Shown here: positions 21,359 to 30,908 of the stretch, piece after piece | Layout: each line of letters starts with the position of its first letter | How positions within the stretch are numbered: position 1 is the first letter of the stretch | Assembly: GCA_039105265.1 (NCBI GenBank) | Contig: JAPFFF010000016.1 | Location: 2,294,001-2,358,000 of the forward strand | Source of the DNA: Tritrichomonas musculus | Taxonomy: Eukaryota; Parabasalia; Tritrichomonadida; Tritrichomonadidae | DNA length: 64,000 bases | Direction: 5' to 3' | Translations under genes and position numbers: made by a program | Notes under the pieces: model-generated | The model's database searches: none | What the model was told of the DNA's origin: nothing | What the model saw: only the letters and a program-made list of their open reading frames with translations

Positions 21359-23944
21359 ATGAATCTTAAAAAATCTGCCGATTCAGGTAACATTGATGCT
21401 ATGTTCAATTATGCTGAAAGGCTATTCAGAGGAAAAGATATCCTAATTGATATCGAAGAAGCTGAAAAATATTATAAAATGGCTGCTGATAAAGGAAAAA
21501 GTGAAGCACAAATACGATATGGAAAAATTCAAAAAAGGAAATCTGATTATGTTACTGCTGAAAAATATTTTAATATGCTTTCGAAAAAAAAACCAATCGA
21601 ATCATTATATTACCTAACAAAATTAAAAATTTATTCTATATCAAAAAAGTCAGATGCAAAGAAGATGGAAATATTTAACAATTTCAAAAAATTAGCTGAT
21701 AAAGGATTTACAAAAGCAATTTATCATTATGCAATTTGTTTAAAAAATGGATTTGTCAAACAAGATAAAAAGGAAGCTGAAAAGCTATTGAAAATTGCAG
21801 TTGATAAAGGCCATCCAAATGCAATATATGAATACAGCCAATATTTTAAAGGAACACCTGAAGAAATTAAATACATTCAAAAAGCCGCAGAAAAAGGTTG
21901 TGCAATGGCAATGGTTACTATTGAAGAAATATATGAAAAGGAAGGTAACTCTACAGAAGCTGGCAAATATTATAAAATGTTTGCAGATAATGGTTCAATA
22001 GCTGGAATAAGGTTATATTGTGAGTTCATAGATAAAAAATTAACATTTGATCCAAAAATACATTTAGCATATTATGAGAAAGCGGCCCAAGTTGGACAAC
22101 CATATTATTGCTATCAATATGGATTAATGAAATTACACGGAAGAAGAAACCAAAAAGTTGACAAGAAAGAAGCCGCATATTGGTTCAAGAAAATGGCAGA
22201 TAAAAACCATAAGGAATCAATGATTGAATATTGCTTTATGCTCACTGAAGGAAATGGAATTCCTGTTGATAAAGAAGAAGCTGTTAAATATTTTCAAAAA
22301 ATGGTTGAGCTAGAGTATTATGATAAAATGGCATCTTTTAAATATGCATGCATGCTTTACTATGGTGATGGTGTTCAGAAAGACTTTAAAAAAGCCGCTT
22401 TTTTGTTTGAAAAATCAAAAATCTTAGGCAACATAAATGCTATATATCCATTAGGCCTGATTTATGAAAGAGGTTTAGCTGGTGAAAAAGATACAGAGGG
22501 AGCAATGGAACTATTTAAAACTGGAGCTCGATCAGGCCAAAAAGAATGTATTGCATATCTTAATAAGATAGGAGTTGATTATAGTCAACCTATTCCAAAA
22601 AAAATAAAAAGAGAAGAAACACCAGAAGATTTATATAATCGAGCTATAAATATATCTCGATTTGATGAAAAAGAATCAACACGATTAATTAAACTGGCTT
22701 GTGATAAAGGTTATGTTCCTGCCATGCGCACTTATGGATCTATTTTATTAGAAGAAAAAAATGTACCATTTGATCTACAAGAAGGAATAAAATATTTAAA
22801 AATGTCCGCTGATCTTGGAGATATAATAGCGATGAAAAAACTTGGAGATATATATTATAAAAGTAATTTAGTTACGAAAGATATCCAAAAGGCTACACAA
22901 TATTACTTATTAGCTATTGAAAATGGTAGTTATGATCCACTTCATGAATTAAGTGAGATTGTTGAACAAGGTTACAATGTAGTTGATATAAAGACATTAT
23001 TAGAATATTATAGAAAAGGTTCTCAAACAATTAGCCTTTTGTTTGGCATCAAAATTGGTGAAATATACTATACAGGCAAGGGAGATATCAAACAAGATAA
23101 GTTGAAGGCTGCGCAATGGTTCAAAAAAGCAGCTGATTATGATGAAGATTTAGGCTGTTATTTATATGCTAAAATGAGATATTATGGCGATGGAATAAAA
23201 GAAAATAAAGAAGAGGCCGCAAAATATTTTCAAATGATGACTGATCATGAATATTATCATAAATTAGGTACAACTATATTTGCCAAAATGCTATATTTTG
23301 GAGAATCGGTTAAAGAAAATATTGAGAAAGCTACATTTTTGTTCAAAAAAGCTGCTGATTTAAATAATTTTGAAGCTATGTATTATTATGGAAAAATTCT
23401 ATATTTTGATTCCGACATTCCAGAAAAAAAAGAAGAAGGAATCAAATATTTACAAAAGGCATCAGATAATCATTATTCACAAGCAAGAAAATTGTTATCA
23501 GCTATTTCAAAACTAAAAACAAAAAGTGATAAAGATGACGATGATGATTCAAATGACGATAATGATTCAAATGAGGATGATGATTCAAATGATTATAATC
23601 ATAATCATATTCGTCGCCATGTTTCTCCAAAAGAAACTTATATTATGCCATATGATGGTGGTTTTACTCGAAATAGAAGAGGATCTTATAAGTTTGATGG
23701 TACATATTTGATGCCATATGATGGTGGTTTTACTCGAAATAGAAGAGGATCTTATAAGTTTGATGGTACATATTTGATGCCATATGATAGTGGTTTTACT
23801 CGAAATGGAAGAGGATCTTATAAGTTTGATGGTACATATTTGATGCCATATGATAGTGGTTTTACTCGAAATAGAAGAGGATCTTATAAAGTTGAAAATG
23901 ATTGTAATTATGCATTTTTAGTGATAGCAATTATTGAGAACTAA
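21359..23944 (+). CDS. Large Sel1-repeat protein with 21-residue C-terminal tandem repeats
   Basis: An 861-residue protein made of many Sel1-like (TPR-related) helical hairpins of about 36 residues. A typical phrase is AAYWFKKMADKNHKESMIEYC, and there are recurring G-(D/N)G-(I/V) turns. Such solenoids act as protein-binding scaffolds. After about residue 715 the solenoid gives way to a DDDDSNDDNDS-type acidic linker. Four near-identical 21-residue units follow, with the core YLMPYDGGFTRNRRGSYKF. A short hydrophobic end (YAFLVIAIIEN) closes the protein. A TGA lies in frame upstream, so the ATG is secure. No kinase or signal peptide precedes the repeats. Inr-like TCACTT lies about 14 bases upstream. 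Confidence 0.92.
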   Translation: MNLKKSADSGNIDAMFNYAERLFRGKDILIDIEEAEKYYKMAADKGKSEAQIRYGKIQKRKSDYVTAEKYFNMLSKKKPIESLYYLTKLKIYSISKKSDAKKMEIFNNFKKLADKGFTKAIYHYAICLKNGFVKQDKKEAEKLLKIAVDKGHPNAIYEYSQYFKGTPEEIKYIQKAAEKGCAMAMVTIEEIYEKEGNSTEAGKYYKMFADNGSIAGIRLYCEFIDKKLTFDPKIHLAYYEKAAQVGQPYYCYQYGLMKLHGRRNQKVDKKEAAYWFKKMADKNHKESMIEYCFMLTEGNGIPVDKEEAVKYFQKMVELEYYDKMASFKYACMLYYGDGVQKDFKKAAFLFEKSKILGNINAIYPLGLIYERGLAGEKDTEGAMELFKTGARSGQKECIAYLNKIGVDYSQPIPKKIKREETPEDLYNRAINISRFDEKESTRLIKLACDKGYVPAMRTYGSILLEEKNVPFDLQEGIKYLKMSADLGDIIAMKKLGDIYYKSNLVTKDIQKATQYYLLAIENGSYDPLHELSEIVEQGYNVVDIKTLLEYYRKGSQTISLLFGIKIGEIYYTGKGDIKQDKLKAAQWFKKAADYDEDLGCYLYAKMRYYGDGIKENKEEAAKYFQMMTDHEYYHKLGTTIFAKMLYFGESVKENIEKATFLFKKAADLNNFEAMYYYGKILYFDSDIPEKKEEGIKYLQKASDNHYSQARKLLSAISKLKTKSDKDDDDDSNDDNDSNEDDDSNDYNHNHIRRHVSPKETYIMPYDGGFTRNRRGSYKFDGTYLMPYDGGFTRNRRGSYKFDGTYLMPYDSGFTRNGRGSYKFDGTYLMPYDSGFTRNRRGSYKVENDCNYAFLVIAIIEN
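23650..23890 (+). repeat. 63-bp coding minisatellite, about four units
   Basis: Four nearly identical 63-base units encode the 21-residue tail repeat of the Sel1 protein. Differences are single bases (GGTGGT versus AGTGGT, AGAAGA versus GGAAGA). The low divergence points to recent expansion. Confidence 0.95.
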
Positions 23945-24538
23945 AAAAGATATTTATAAAAAAATATATAATATTAAAATGTATATTTTAGCTTTTAGAA
24001 AGATTTTAATAATATTGATAAAGTAGTTAATACATTTTCATTAATTACTAGTCATTTCGACATAACGGTCCATTGGAAGGCTAACTAAAGTATCTGCTAT
24101 AAAAGAGTTATCTCAAAAAGTTCGCTCTTCAGAAAAAGTACAATCCATTCTATAGTACCAAGAAAAAGTGGATTACTTCGCGAAAAACTGGGTGACGCAT
24201 TCAATTTCTATAAATTTTGAATAAAAATAATGATCGTTCTAGTTTATAACATATATTTGAATTTGAATTAATAATCACAATTTTTTTTCTATAGATTGAG
24301 AAGATTCTATCAAAAAATTGAATTCGTCGCCTACTTTTTCCCGTTACTATAAAAAAAATGTTTCATCCTAAATATTTTAAAAAATTTGTGAATTTTGGAT
24401 TCTATTCAAATAATTGAGAGAAAAAACTACCGTCTGCCATTTGATTTTAAGTTTAGGTTGGAAAAGCGACACTTTTGAATACTTTTTACATCACACAATT
24501 TTTTCAGTTGAAAATTCAAATTTCAATTCAATGGAATT
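23945..24538. other. Intergenic with a weak inverted repeat
   Basis: There is no gene here. An imperfect inverted repeat pairs about 24203-24228 (GGGTGACGCATTCAATTT) with about 24322-24347 (AAATTGAATTCGTCGCCTAC). It may be the relic of another small element. Confidence 0.35.
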
Positions 24539-24553
24539 CAAAATCATATAATT

Positions 24554-24952
24554 TGTAGCAAGAGAAATTGTGTCTCAACTTTTTGAGAGAACTAATAGAA
24601 AAAAATAAGAAGAAAATGTAGAATAATATTTACTGAGACCATTCATGTTAAAAAAAAAAGCATCTCTTTATGTTACAAAATTTTTACCGATCCTTCCTTT
24701 TGATGTAAGTCTTGGTAAAAATTATGTAAACTAAAAATCAAAAGTCAGACCACTTTTTAAAAAATTTTAGGTCAAAGATAGGTCAAATTAATGTCAAAAA
24801 AAGTCTGAGTTTTGAATTTCAGTTTAAAAATATAAAAAGATGCATCAATTTTTTTATTTACATAAATATTCTCAAAATATTATTCACCATTTTTCTCGTA
24901 TTTTTCTTTCAATTTATTCTCTCAAAAAGTTGAGACACAATCTCTTGCTACA
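24554..24952. mobile_element. 399-bp MITE with about 37-bp inverted repeats and 15-bp flanking duplication
   Basis: The left end TGTAGCAAGAGAAATTGTGT and its inverse at the right end (ending at 24952) match over about 37 bases apart from a two-base indel. CAAAATCATATAATT is repeated exactly at 24539-24553 and 24953-24967, as expected of a target duplication. The interior is non-coding. The flanks belong to the CAATGGAATTCAAAAT spacer typical of nearby ankyrin relics, so part of the flanking repeat could be pre-existing. Confidence 0.7.
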
Positions 24953-25044
24953 CAAAATCATATAATTCAATGGAATTCAAAATTATATATTTCAATCACA
25001 TTCAAAATCATATAATTGAATGAAATTATTATCTGAATTTATAA

Positions 25045-25293
25045 GACAGTATTATTTGCAGCAGTTGAGAAAAAAAAATATTGAAATTATCAAACTTTTA
25101 TTAATGAATGAAAAACTTGATATCAATATTCTTAATAATATTCAAAAACATATATATTTCAATGGAATTATTCCATATTTTAAACAAGTCAGCATTACAT
25201 CTTGCAGTTGGAATAGATGATATTTTAATCGTAAAACTTTTATTGGAAAATAAAAGTTTTGATATTAGCCCAATTGACTATTCAAGGAGTTAA
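25045..25293 (+). pseudogene. DUF3447-type ankyrin repeat remnant
   Basis: Two ankyrin units lie in different frames. The first reads LFAAVEKKNIEIIKLLLMNE, followed by KLDINI. The second reads SALHLAVGIDDILIVKLLLE. Between them is a short spacer with TTTCAATGGAATT. The N-terminal DUF3447 part is missing. The arrangement matches the spacer-split ankyrin gene further right. Confidence 0.75.
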
Positions 25294-25676
25294 GAAGTCA
25301 AAAAAATGCTTTTGAAGTGATTTCAATCAATAAAAATTAATTGATTTTTAAATTTATTTTTTTCTTACAATATTTCTGTCAAATATGACTAGTTACAGTT
25401 TTTGTTTTATTCAGAATTTTATTTGAATTTTTTTTGTTTTTAAGAGGGACATTTCTGATATCTCATAGAATCTAAAAATTATCCTTACAAATTCATAAAA
25501 ATGATCCATATCTAATATTAGAATATTTAGATTCTATGATCATTTTTGAATATCATTAAAAGTTTGATAATTTCAATATTTTTTTGAATATCATGTTTTA
25601 TTAATTGACAAAGTATTAATATAAACGATTGCAAATTGAATGAGTTAAGAGAAAACAATTGCTATATTAGTTCTAA
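25294..25676. other. Intergenic with a small inverted repeat
   Basis: TCATAGAATCTAAA at 25463-25476 is inverted at 25526-25539, giving a 77-bp hairpin-like unit. Nothing else is seen. Confidence 0.4.
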
Positions 25677-26096
25677 CATATCATTTTTGAATATTTTGGA
25701 AAAGAGAACTTTGATTGGATTAAAATTAATAACTTTTCTATATGTGAATTAAAAAGCACACCAACAGAATTATTAACCAATACACCGACAGAATCATTCA
25801 CAAATTATTTTTTGTTCAATTCAATAACAAAAACAAACATTTGTAATGATATATCAAACATATTTAGCACTAGTTTTTCTAATTTCAATGAAAATTCTTT
25901 TGATCCAAAAAAAGGAAATAAACCTCAATATCTTCTAATTATTGTTATTTCTTTGAGTAATATTCTGTTTGTTGGGATAACTGTTTTTATTATTATTATT
26001 ATTTATTTTGTGAGAAAAAGGAAAAAAGAATTTTCAGCATCAGAAGGATATGATAATATAGCTGATGAATCGATGAACAAATCTAGATCTTTTTAA
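25677..26096 (+). pseudogene. C-terminal fragment of a single-pass surface protein
   Basis: The open frame of 139 codons has no ATG at its start. It reads IIFEYFGKENFDWIKINNFS, then a TPTELLTNTPTESFTN linker, a stretch around NIFSTSFSNFNENSF, one membrane helix (YLLIIVISLSNILFVGITVF) with a basic RKRKKE stop-transfer, and a tail ending NKSRSF. This is the usual end of trichomonad surface proteins with a Thr/Pro-rich stalk. The ectodomain is lost, and upstream DNA is an ankyrin relic, so I read it as a truncated gene. Confidence 0.55.
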
Positions 26097-26183
26097 GTCA
26101 TTATTTAAAATAACGATTATTTTTCTGTAGTTTATTACACGTTATTTCAATTTATAATTTTAATATTTGATCAATGATGATGT

Positions 26184-26281
26184 ATGATGAAACCATAACA
26201 ATACAAGAATTTTTTTTCAAACTCAAAGAACATAATATTTAAATTTGCACAACACCAGAAGAATATGAACATTTTCATCTT

Positions 26282-26316
<35 letters not shown>

Positions 26317-26317
26317 T
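26184..26317 (+). pseudogene. Fragment of the R2K ATP-grasp gene ending in A29
   Basis: About 100 bases at 26184-26284 match the interior of the intact ATP-grasp gene (29686-29785, residues about 65-99), with substitutions and indels. The similarity stops within the CATCTTTT stretch. After TTAATTT a run of 29 adenines begins at 26289. Neither end of the source gene is present. It is a truncated duplicate whose 3' boundary coincides with a poly(A) run. Confidence 0.8.
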
Positions 26318-26338
26318 AACCAAAAAAATGAAAGCTAT

Positions 26339-28051
26339 TTATTTATTTTTCCATTTTTCACATCTATTCATTTGTACCAATTCTCTCATTTCATCATCAA
26401 TTAAATCAGGTACTGGATTTTTCATTACAGAATTATAGATAACTTCAAGATTTTTCCCTTTAAAATTATCTACATTTTTGAATTCATTGATTTTTTTAAG
26501 TATTTCTTTTGAGTAAAGAACGTACAGTAGTGTTTCAAAATCATTGTTAACGGTAATCCAGTCATATTCAAATTCTGTTATTTTTGTTTCCAATTCAGTG
26601 ATTTTCACTTTTTCTGTTTTAATTTGGTCGTCATATTTATGAGTAACGGACACAACGAACTGATAAACAATATTGTTTGGATTCACCTGGGACAATGATA
26701 CTCCTTTGAATTTTCCTGTTTCTGCATCATGGTCAATTTCTTTGACCATAATAACTGGAAAACCTGGGTTTCTCAGCCATGAATCGAAGAACTGAGTGAA
26801 GTCGTCATTCATCTCTTTGTTGACGAAGGAAACAAATTCATTTATATCAGCTACATTGTTTTTGAATTGATTTAGCCATTTCGAACAGACTTCATAAAAT
26901 TGAGAACTGCCGATCAAATCTTGAAACATTTTGACAACAAACGATCCTTTATCATAGACTAATTTGTTGTAAAATAAATCATTCAAACTGACAATTATCT
27001 TGTCTTCTGTTTTAGAAATGACGCCTTCTTTGAAATATTGAAGACAAGGTATGGCCATTTTTTGTCTGAAAAAGTTATTTTTATTATCATCGTTTTGGAA
27101 ATCCATGTAAATAGAAAATTCTAAAAATCTTGCAAAACCTTCGTTCAGCCAAAGTGAATCCCAATATTTAATTGAGACCATATCGCCGAACCATTGATGA
27201 GCAACTTCATGCATGATATATCTTTCGCAATCAAAGTTGATTTCTACAGGATACTCAAGCAGTGTGATCAGTCCGTAGTTTTCCATTGCATTATTAAAAC
27301 CTCTTGCTGAAATGAGTTGCAATGGTGGGAGATCATAATTTAATTTGAAATGTTCTTCCATCCAATCGATTGAGAATATAGCGCATTGTAAATATTCAGG
27401 ATCAATTTCTGCATCACATTCGGTGTCACTATCATAGTAAAAAATGACAGGAATGCCGCGTTTTGTATAGCCTGATAAGTAATCAAATTTACCAACGCAA
27501 ATACAAAGCAAATAACTGCACATTGGAGGAGTTTTAAGGAATGATATTTCTTTAGATGACTTGCTTACAGTAACTTGTCTGTATGCTGGCATATTAGAGA
27601 TCCCAGTATAGGAGGATGGCACTCGAATAGTAACAGAATATGTAGATTTGACAAAAGGTTCGTCAAAACAGGGTAATAAATGAGGTGCACCATTTGGCTC
27701 GAAATCAGTAAGATAACTTGTCTGACATGAGTAAAATCCCCACTGTTTTTTGGTATCAGGTGTCACTGTATAGTTAATTTTGATAGGAAAAGATGTAAAA
27801 TCAAAGTCGGAATCTGATGGGCTATGAATAATTAATTGTGGATAATTAACTGTATAGGTAAGCTCAGTTTTTTTTTGTTTGATTTTGGTGATTGTAATGT
27901 TATCATATATGTTCAAATAGACTTGATTTCCTCCTTCTTTTTTTTTAAATGTTATTGAAACTTTTGCTTCAAAAGGAGAAGGGTTACTCTCATAATTCAA
28001 GAATAAATCATAATTTGTAGGAATATAATTTTGGGGAAGCCTTGAAGTCAT
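26339..28051 (-). CDS. M1-family aminopeptidase, short form
   Basis: A 570-residue zinc aminopeptidase of clan MA that removes N-terminal residues from peptides. The start is ATG MTSRLPQNYIPTNYDLFL; an upstream TTG frame was not used. The beta-sheet domain comes first. NAMENYG (about 254-260) is the GAMEN substrate motif with Gly replaced by Asn. The zinc site HEVAHQWFGD (H281, E282, H285) follows, with the third ligand in LWLNEGFARF (E304). VYDKGSFVVKMF carries the catalytic Tyr. The protein ends shortly after the catalytic and small beta domains. The large helical ERAP1_C-type domain of typical M1 enzymes of 850 residues or more is absent. The gene is otherwise intact. Confidence 0.93.
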   Translation of the reverse strand: MTSRLPQNYIPTNYDLFLNYESNPSPFEAKVSITFKKKEGGNQVYLNIYDNITITKIKQKKTELTYTVNYPQLIIHSPSDSDFDFTSFPIKINYTVTPDTKKQWGFYSCQTSYLTDFEPNGAPHLLPCFDEPFVKSTYSVTIRVPSSYTGISNMPAYRQVTVSKSSKEISFLKTPPMCSYLLCICVGKFDYLSGYTKRGIPVIFYYDSDTECDAEIDPEYLQCAIFSIDWMEEHFKLNYDLPPLQLISARGFNNAMENYGLITLLEYPVEINFDCERYIMHEVAHQWFGDMVSIKYWDSLWLNEGFARFLEFSIYMDFQNDDNKNNFFRQKMAIPCLQYFKEGVISKTEDKIIVSLNDLFYNKLVYDKGSFVVKMFQDLIGSSQFYEVCSKWLNQFKNNVADINEFVSFVNKEMNDDFTQFFDSWLRNPGFPVIMVKEIDHDAETGKFKGVSLSQVNPNNIVYQFVVSVTHKYDDQIKTEKVKITELETKITEFEYDWITVNNDFETLLYVLYSKEILKKINEFKNVDNFKGKNLEVIYNSVMKNPVPDLIDDEMRELVQMNRCEKWKNK

Positions 28052-28221
28052 TTCAACCAAAATATTTTATAAATGTCAAACTTTTATCATACTTTTTTTG
28101 TAAACTTTTCAATTGAGATATTGAATAGTTTATTATTCGGAAAAAGTTTAGGCCAATAATGTACATATTTCACCAGACCGATCAGTTTTCTAAAATTTTA
28201 GAAGATTTTTATTAACTGTAA

Positions 28222-28761
28222 TTAATTAAGTTGATTAACTGCAAAATGCGTAAAATGCTGACAATTATGTTCAAACAAATCATAATGTCCTTTGGTTCTC
28301 CAACTTGAATCAGCATGGCTCTTAATTTTAGCATCCAACATATCAGGGCTAGTGTTTGTAGTTCCATGAATTTTAGGATCATTAGAACCAGGGCAAAGAT
28401 CTTGCCATTTAATCTTGCTGTTGTAATTAACGTTGTAAGGTTTATATCCTTTATAATACATATCATCATCTTCATATTCAAATAGCTTGTCACCAACGAC
28501 TAATCCAACATGATAAGGCATGTTGTTATTAGAATATGAATAATCATTAGGCTTGGATTTGTTCAAAAATTCTTTATATCGGAAATCCATTTCTTCTAAG
28601 GAACAATTAAGGGCTCCCGTTTCACTGTCTGTAAGTCCCATTAAAGCAAGTGTATCTAAGATTCTTTTCCAAAATGGCAAAGAGCTTGCTCCTGGGGATT
28701 TAAGAAATTTCTTGGTAATAATTCCTTCAAGTGGACGAAATACGACCTTGTACTCAAACAT
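28222..28761 (-). CDS. LRAT/PPPDE-like thiol hydrolase (permuted NlpC/P60 fold)
   Basis: A 179-residue protein. His84 sits in PYHVGLVVGDKLFEYE, and Cys167 in YDLFEHNCQHFTHF. A His early and an NCxHF motif late define the circularly permuted NlpC/P60 group (LRAT acyltransferases, DeSI/PPPDE isopeptidases). The likely chemistry is thiol-based acyl transfer, or cleavage of an amide or isopeptide bond. The substrate cannot be told from sequence. There is no signal peptide or membrane segment. Start ATG 28761 is the first in frame. Confidence 0.75.
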   Translation of the reverse strand: MFEYKVVFRPLEGIITKKFLKSPGASSLPFWKRILDTLALMGLTDSETGALNCSLEEMDFRYKEFLNKSKPNDYSYSNNNMPYHVGLVVGDKLFEYEDDDMYYKGYKPYNVNYNSKIKWQDLCPGSNDPKIHGTTNTSPDMLDAKIKSHADSSWRTKGHYDLFEHNCQHFTHFAVNQLN

Positions 28762-28966
28762 AATTATGCAATTTTTTTCAATTATTGGTTTTTCTGAAAC
28801 TTTTATCTTTAGCTTTTAATTTATATCTTTTTAAATAATAGAAAGAATTGCTTAATATTAATATTCTACTCAATCTATAAATGTCTATAATATAATTACA
28901 ACTTGAAATAAATCAATAATTGGTTTAAAATAAAGATATTTGTAAAATATAAATTTTTATATCTTT

Positions 28967-29062
28967 AAATGATCATATCACTAAATGTTTATATCAATCC
29001 ATGTTCATATCATTAATTTTTCATATCATTAAATGCTCATATCACTAAATACTAATACCATC
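28967..29062. repeat. 16-bp tandem repeat in the 28,762-29,492 intergenic region
   Basis: About six copies of AAATGNTCATATCATT with several mismatches. The rest of this 730-bp gap is AT-rich and I see nothing else in it. Confidence 0.8.
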
Positions 29063-29492
29063 AGAACCAATTTTTGCTTTAAGAAAATTTTCCATCTTCG
29101 AATAAAATTTTCCAAAAATTTTAGCAACCTCACCTTAAAAAAAGTTCTTTTATAATAAACTCTGCATATATTTGTTATCCAAAAATTTCATTTTAAGAAA
29201 CTCACTTTCATTTGTTTTACATTCAATGATAATATCGCCAAATTAAATATAAGCGAGAACTGATAATAGCTCTATTAATATAAAAAAATCTCTCAATTCT
29301 TTTACGATACTCCTTTAATATACCTCTCACCAGTTCTCATTGGGCCTGTGATGGTATATGCAGATTTTTGTGAAAGATATATCAAATTTTACTTAGAAAA
29401 AAATATTTTACATCAATATATCAAAATAACGTATTCATCACAATTTTCTATGATAACTCAAAATTATAAATTTTGAAAAATTAAAATCATAA

Positions 29493-30341
29493 ATGCAGAC
29501 TATTCTTTTCCCATCAAGTTCATACGATCCACAAAAAGTAGATGAAAGTTTAGAAAGAGAATATGATGCAGTTCTCAGTGCGAATCTTTTTGATATCGTT
29601 ATTTTCGATGGAGACAAGTGGTTTGATGAAAACGAATTGAAACTTAATAAAGCAGTTAAGTCAAGCAAAGCAATTTATAGAGGATGGATGATGAAACCAG
29701 AACAATACAAGGATTTTTATTCCAAACTAAAAGAACAAAATATTAACCTTTGCACGACACCAGAAGAATATGAACATTTTCATCTTTTTCCTTTAGTTTA
29801 TCCAGAATTTGGTGACGATACTGCCAAGATGCTTGTTTTTCCAGATAGAAAAGTATCATTTGATCTTGTAAAGAAAAGCTTCAAAAGATTTATTGTTAAA
29901 GACTATGTCAAATCAGTTAAAGGAACAGATTTTCCCAAATATTTCACATCAGATGAACTTACGCAAGAAGAATTTAATAATTGGATAGAAACCTTTTTAA
30001 AATATCGTGGAAAACGTCTGACTGGTGGAATTTGCATCAAAGAATACCTTGATCTCAAAAAATATGACGATTGCAACAACGAATATCGAATTTTCGTCGC
30101 AAATAATAATATCGTTTCAATTTCTAGAAACTCAGGACAAGATTGTACAACACCAGAACCACCAGCCGAATTCTATGAGAAATATACAAAAATGGGAAGC
30201 CATTTTTATACTGTTGATGTTTCTGAAACTCAAGATGGAAATTGGAAAGTAATTGAAGCTGGTGATGGAAGTGTATCAGGACTTTCTGACTGGCAAGATT
30301 ATAATGCATTCTTTAGATCCTTGTATTATGCATTCAAATAA
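29493..30341 (+). CDS. ATP-grasp protein of the R2K clade
   Basis: A 282-residue protein. YRGWMMKPEQYKDFYSKL (62-79) and the following TTPEEYEHFHLFPLVYPE are typical of the R2K clade. The nucleotide-binding half has FIVKDYVKSVKGTDFP (133-148), EYRIFV (197-202) and DVSETQDGNWKVIEAGDG (242-259), with acidic metal ligands. R2K ATP-grasp enzymes are ATP-dependent ligases of unknown substrate; some occur beside viral or RNA-repair genes. Inr-like TCATAA (29487-29492) abuts the ATG. A truncated relative lies at 26184-26284. Confidence 0.85.
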   Translation: MQTILFPSSSYDPQKVDESLEREYDAVLSANLFDIVIFDGDKWFDENELKLNKAVKSSKAIYRGWMMKPEQYKDFYSKLKEQNINLCTTPEEYEHFHLFPLVYPEFGDDTAKMLVFPDRKVSFDLVKKSFKRFIVKDYVKSVKGTDFPKYFTSDELTQEEFNNWIETFLKYRGKRLTGGICIKEYLDLKKYDDCNNEYRIFVANNNIVSISRNSGQDCTTPEPPAEFYEKYTKMGSHFYTVDVSETQDGNWKVIEAGDGSVSGLSDWQDYNAFFRSLYYAFK

Positions 30342-30908
30342 ATTCAATATTTTTTTTTTTTTTTCTAATTTTTTATTCAAATTTATCCGTAAATTCAAAT
30401 AAACAAATAAAACTTTTAGAAAATACAGATTTGTGCATTAGATTTCCAGCTTAATGTTTTTTTTTTTTTTTTTCCCCTCTCTCTATCCCTTTCGGCCATA
30501 TGCTGAACTTGAAGATTTTTTAATGTAAAGTATTCAAAAAGTTGCACTTTTAACGTGCGCCGTAGAAGTTTTGTGAAATAAACTATTCAATGAACTACTC
30601 TTGACTTCATTATTTGCAAAGTTGATCTATACAGCAAATTTTAATGAAATAGAACCTGAATGCACAATTTTGATTCATTAAATAACCAAAAAAGTATTCA
30701 TTATAAACCAAAGGTCAATCTTGACCAAAAATTATATCATTGAAAAAACTCAGCTATTTAATCTTCCATATTTACATTTACATTGCCAAATCATTAGTAT
30801 TTTTTATCTCAGACTTTTTTTTTTAAAAAAAAATAATGACTTTTTTTTATTACAGCTTTTAGGAAAATTAAAGATTTTATAATGACACATTCCTATGCTT
30901 AGAGGAGA
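30342..30908. other. Intergenic with T and C/T tracts
   Basis: A T-rich stretch just after the ATP-grasp stop and a T14-CCCCTCTCTC tract near 30,458-30,485 are the only notable features. Confidence 0.4.
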
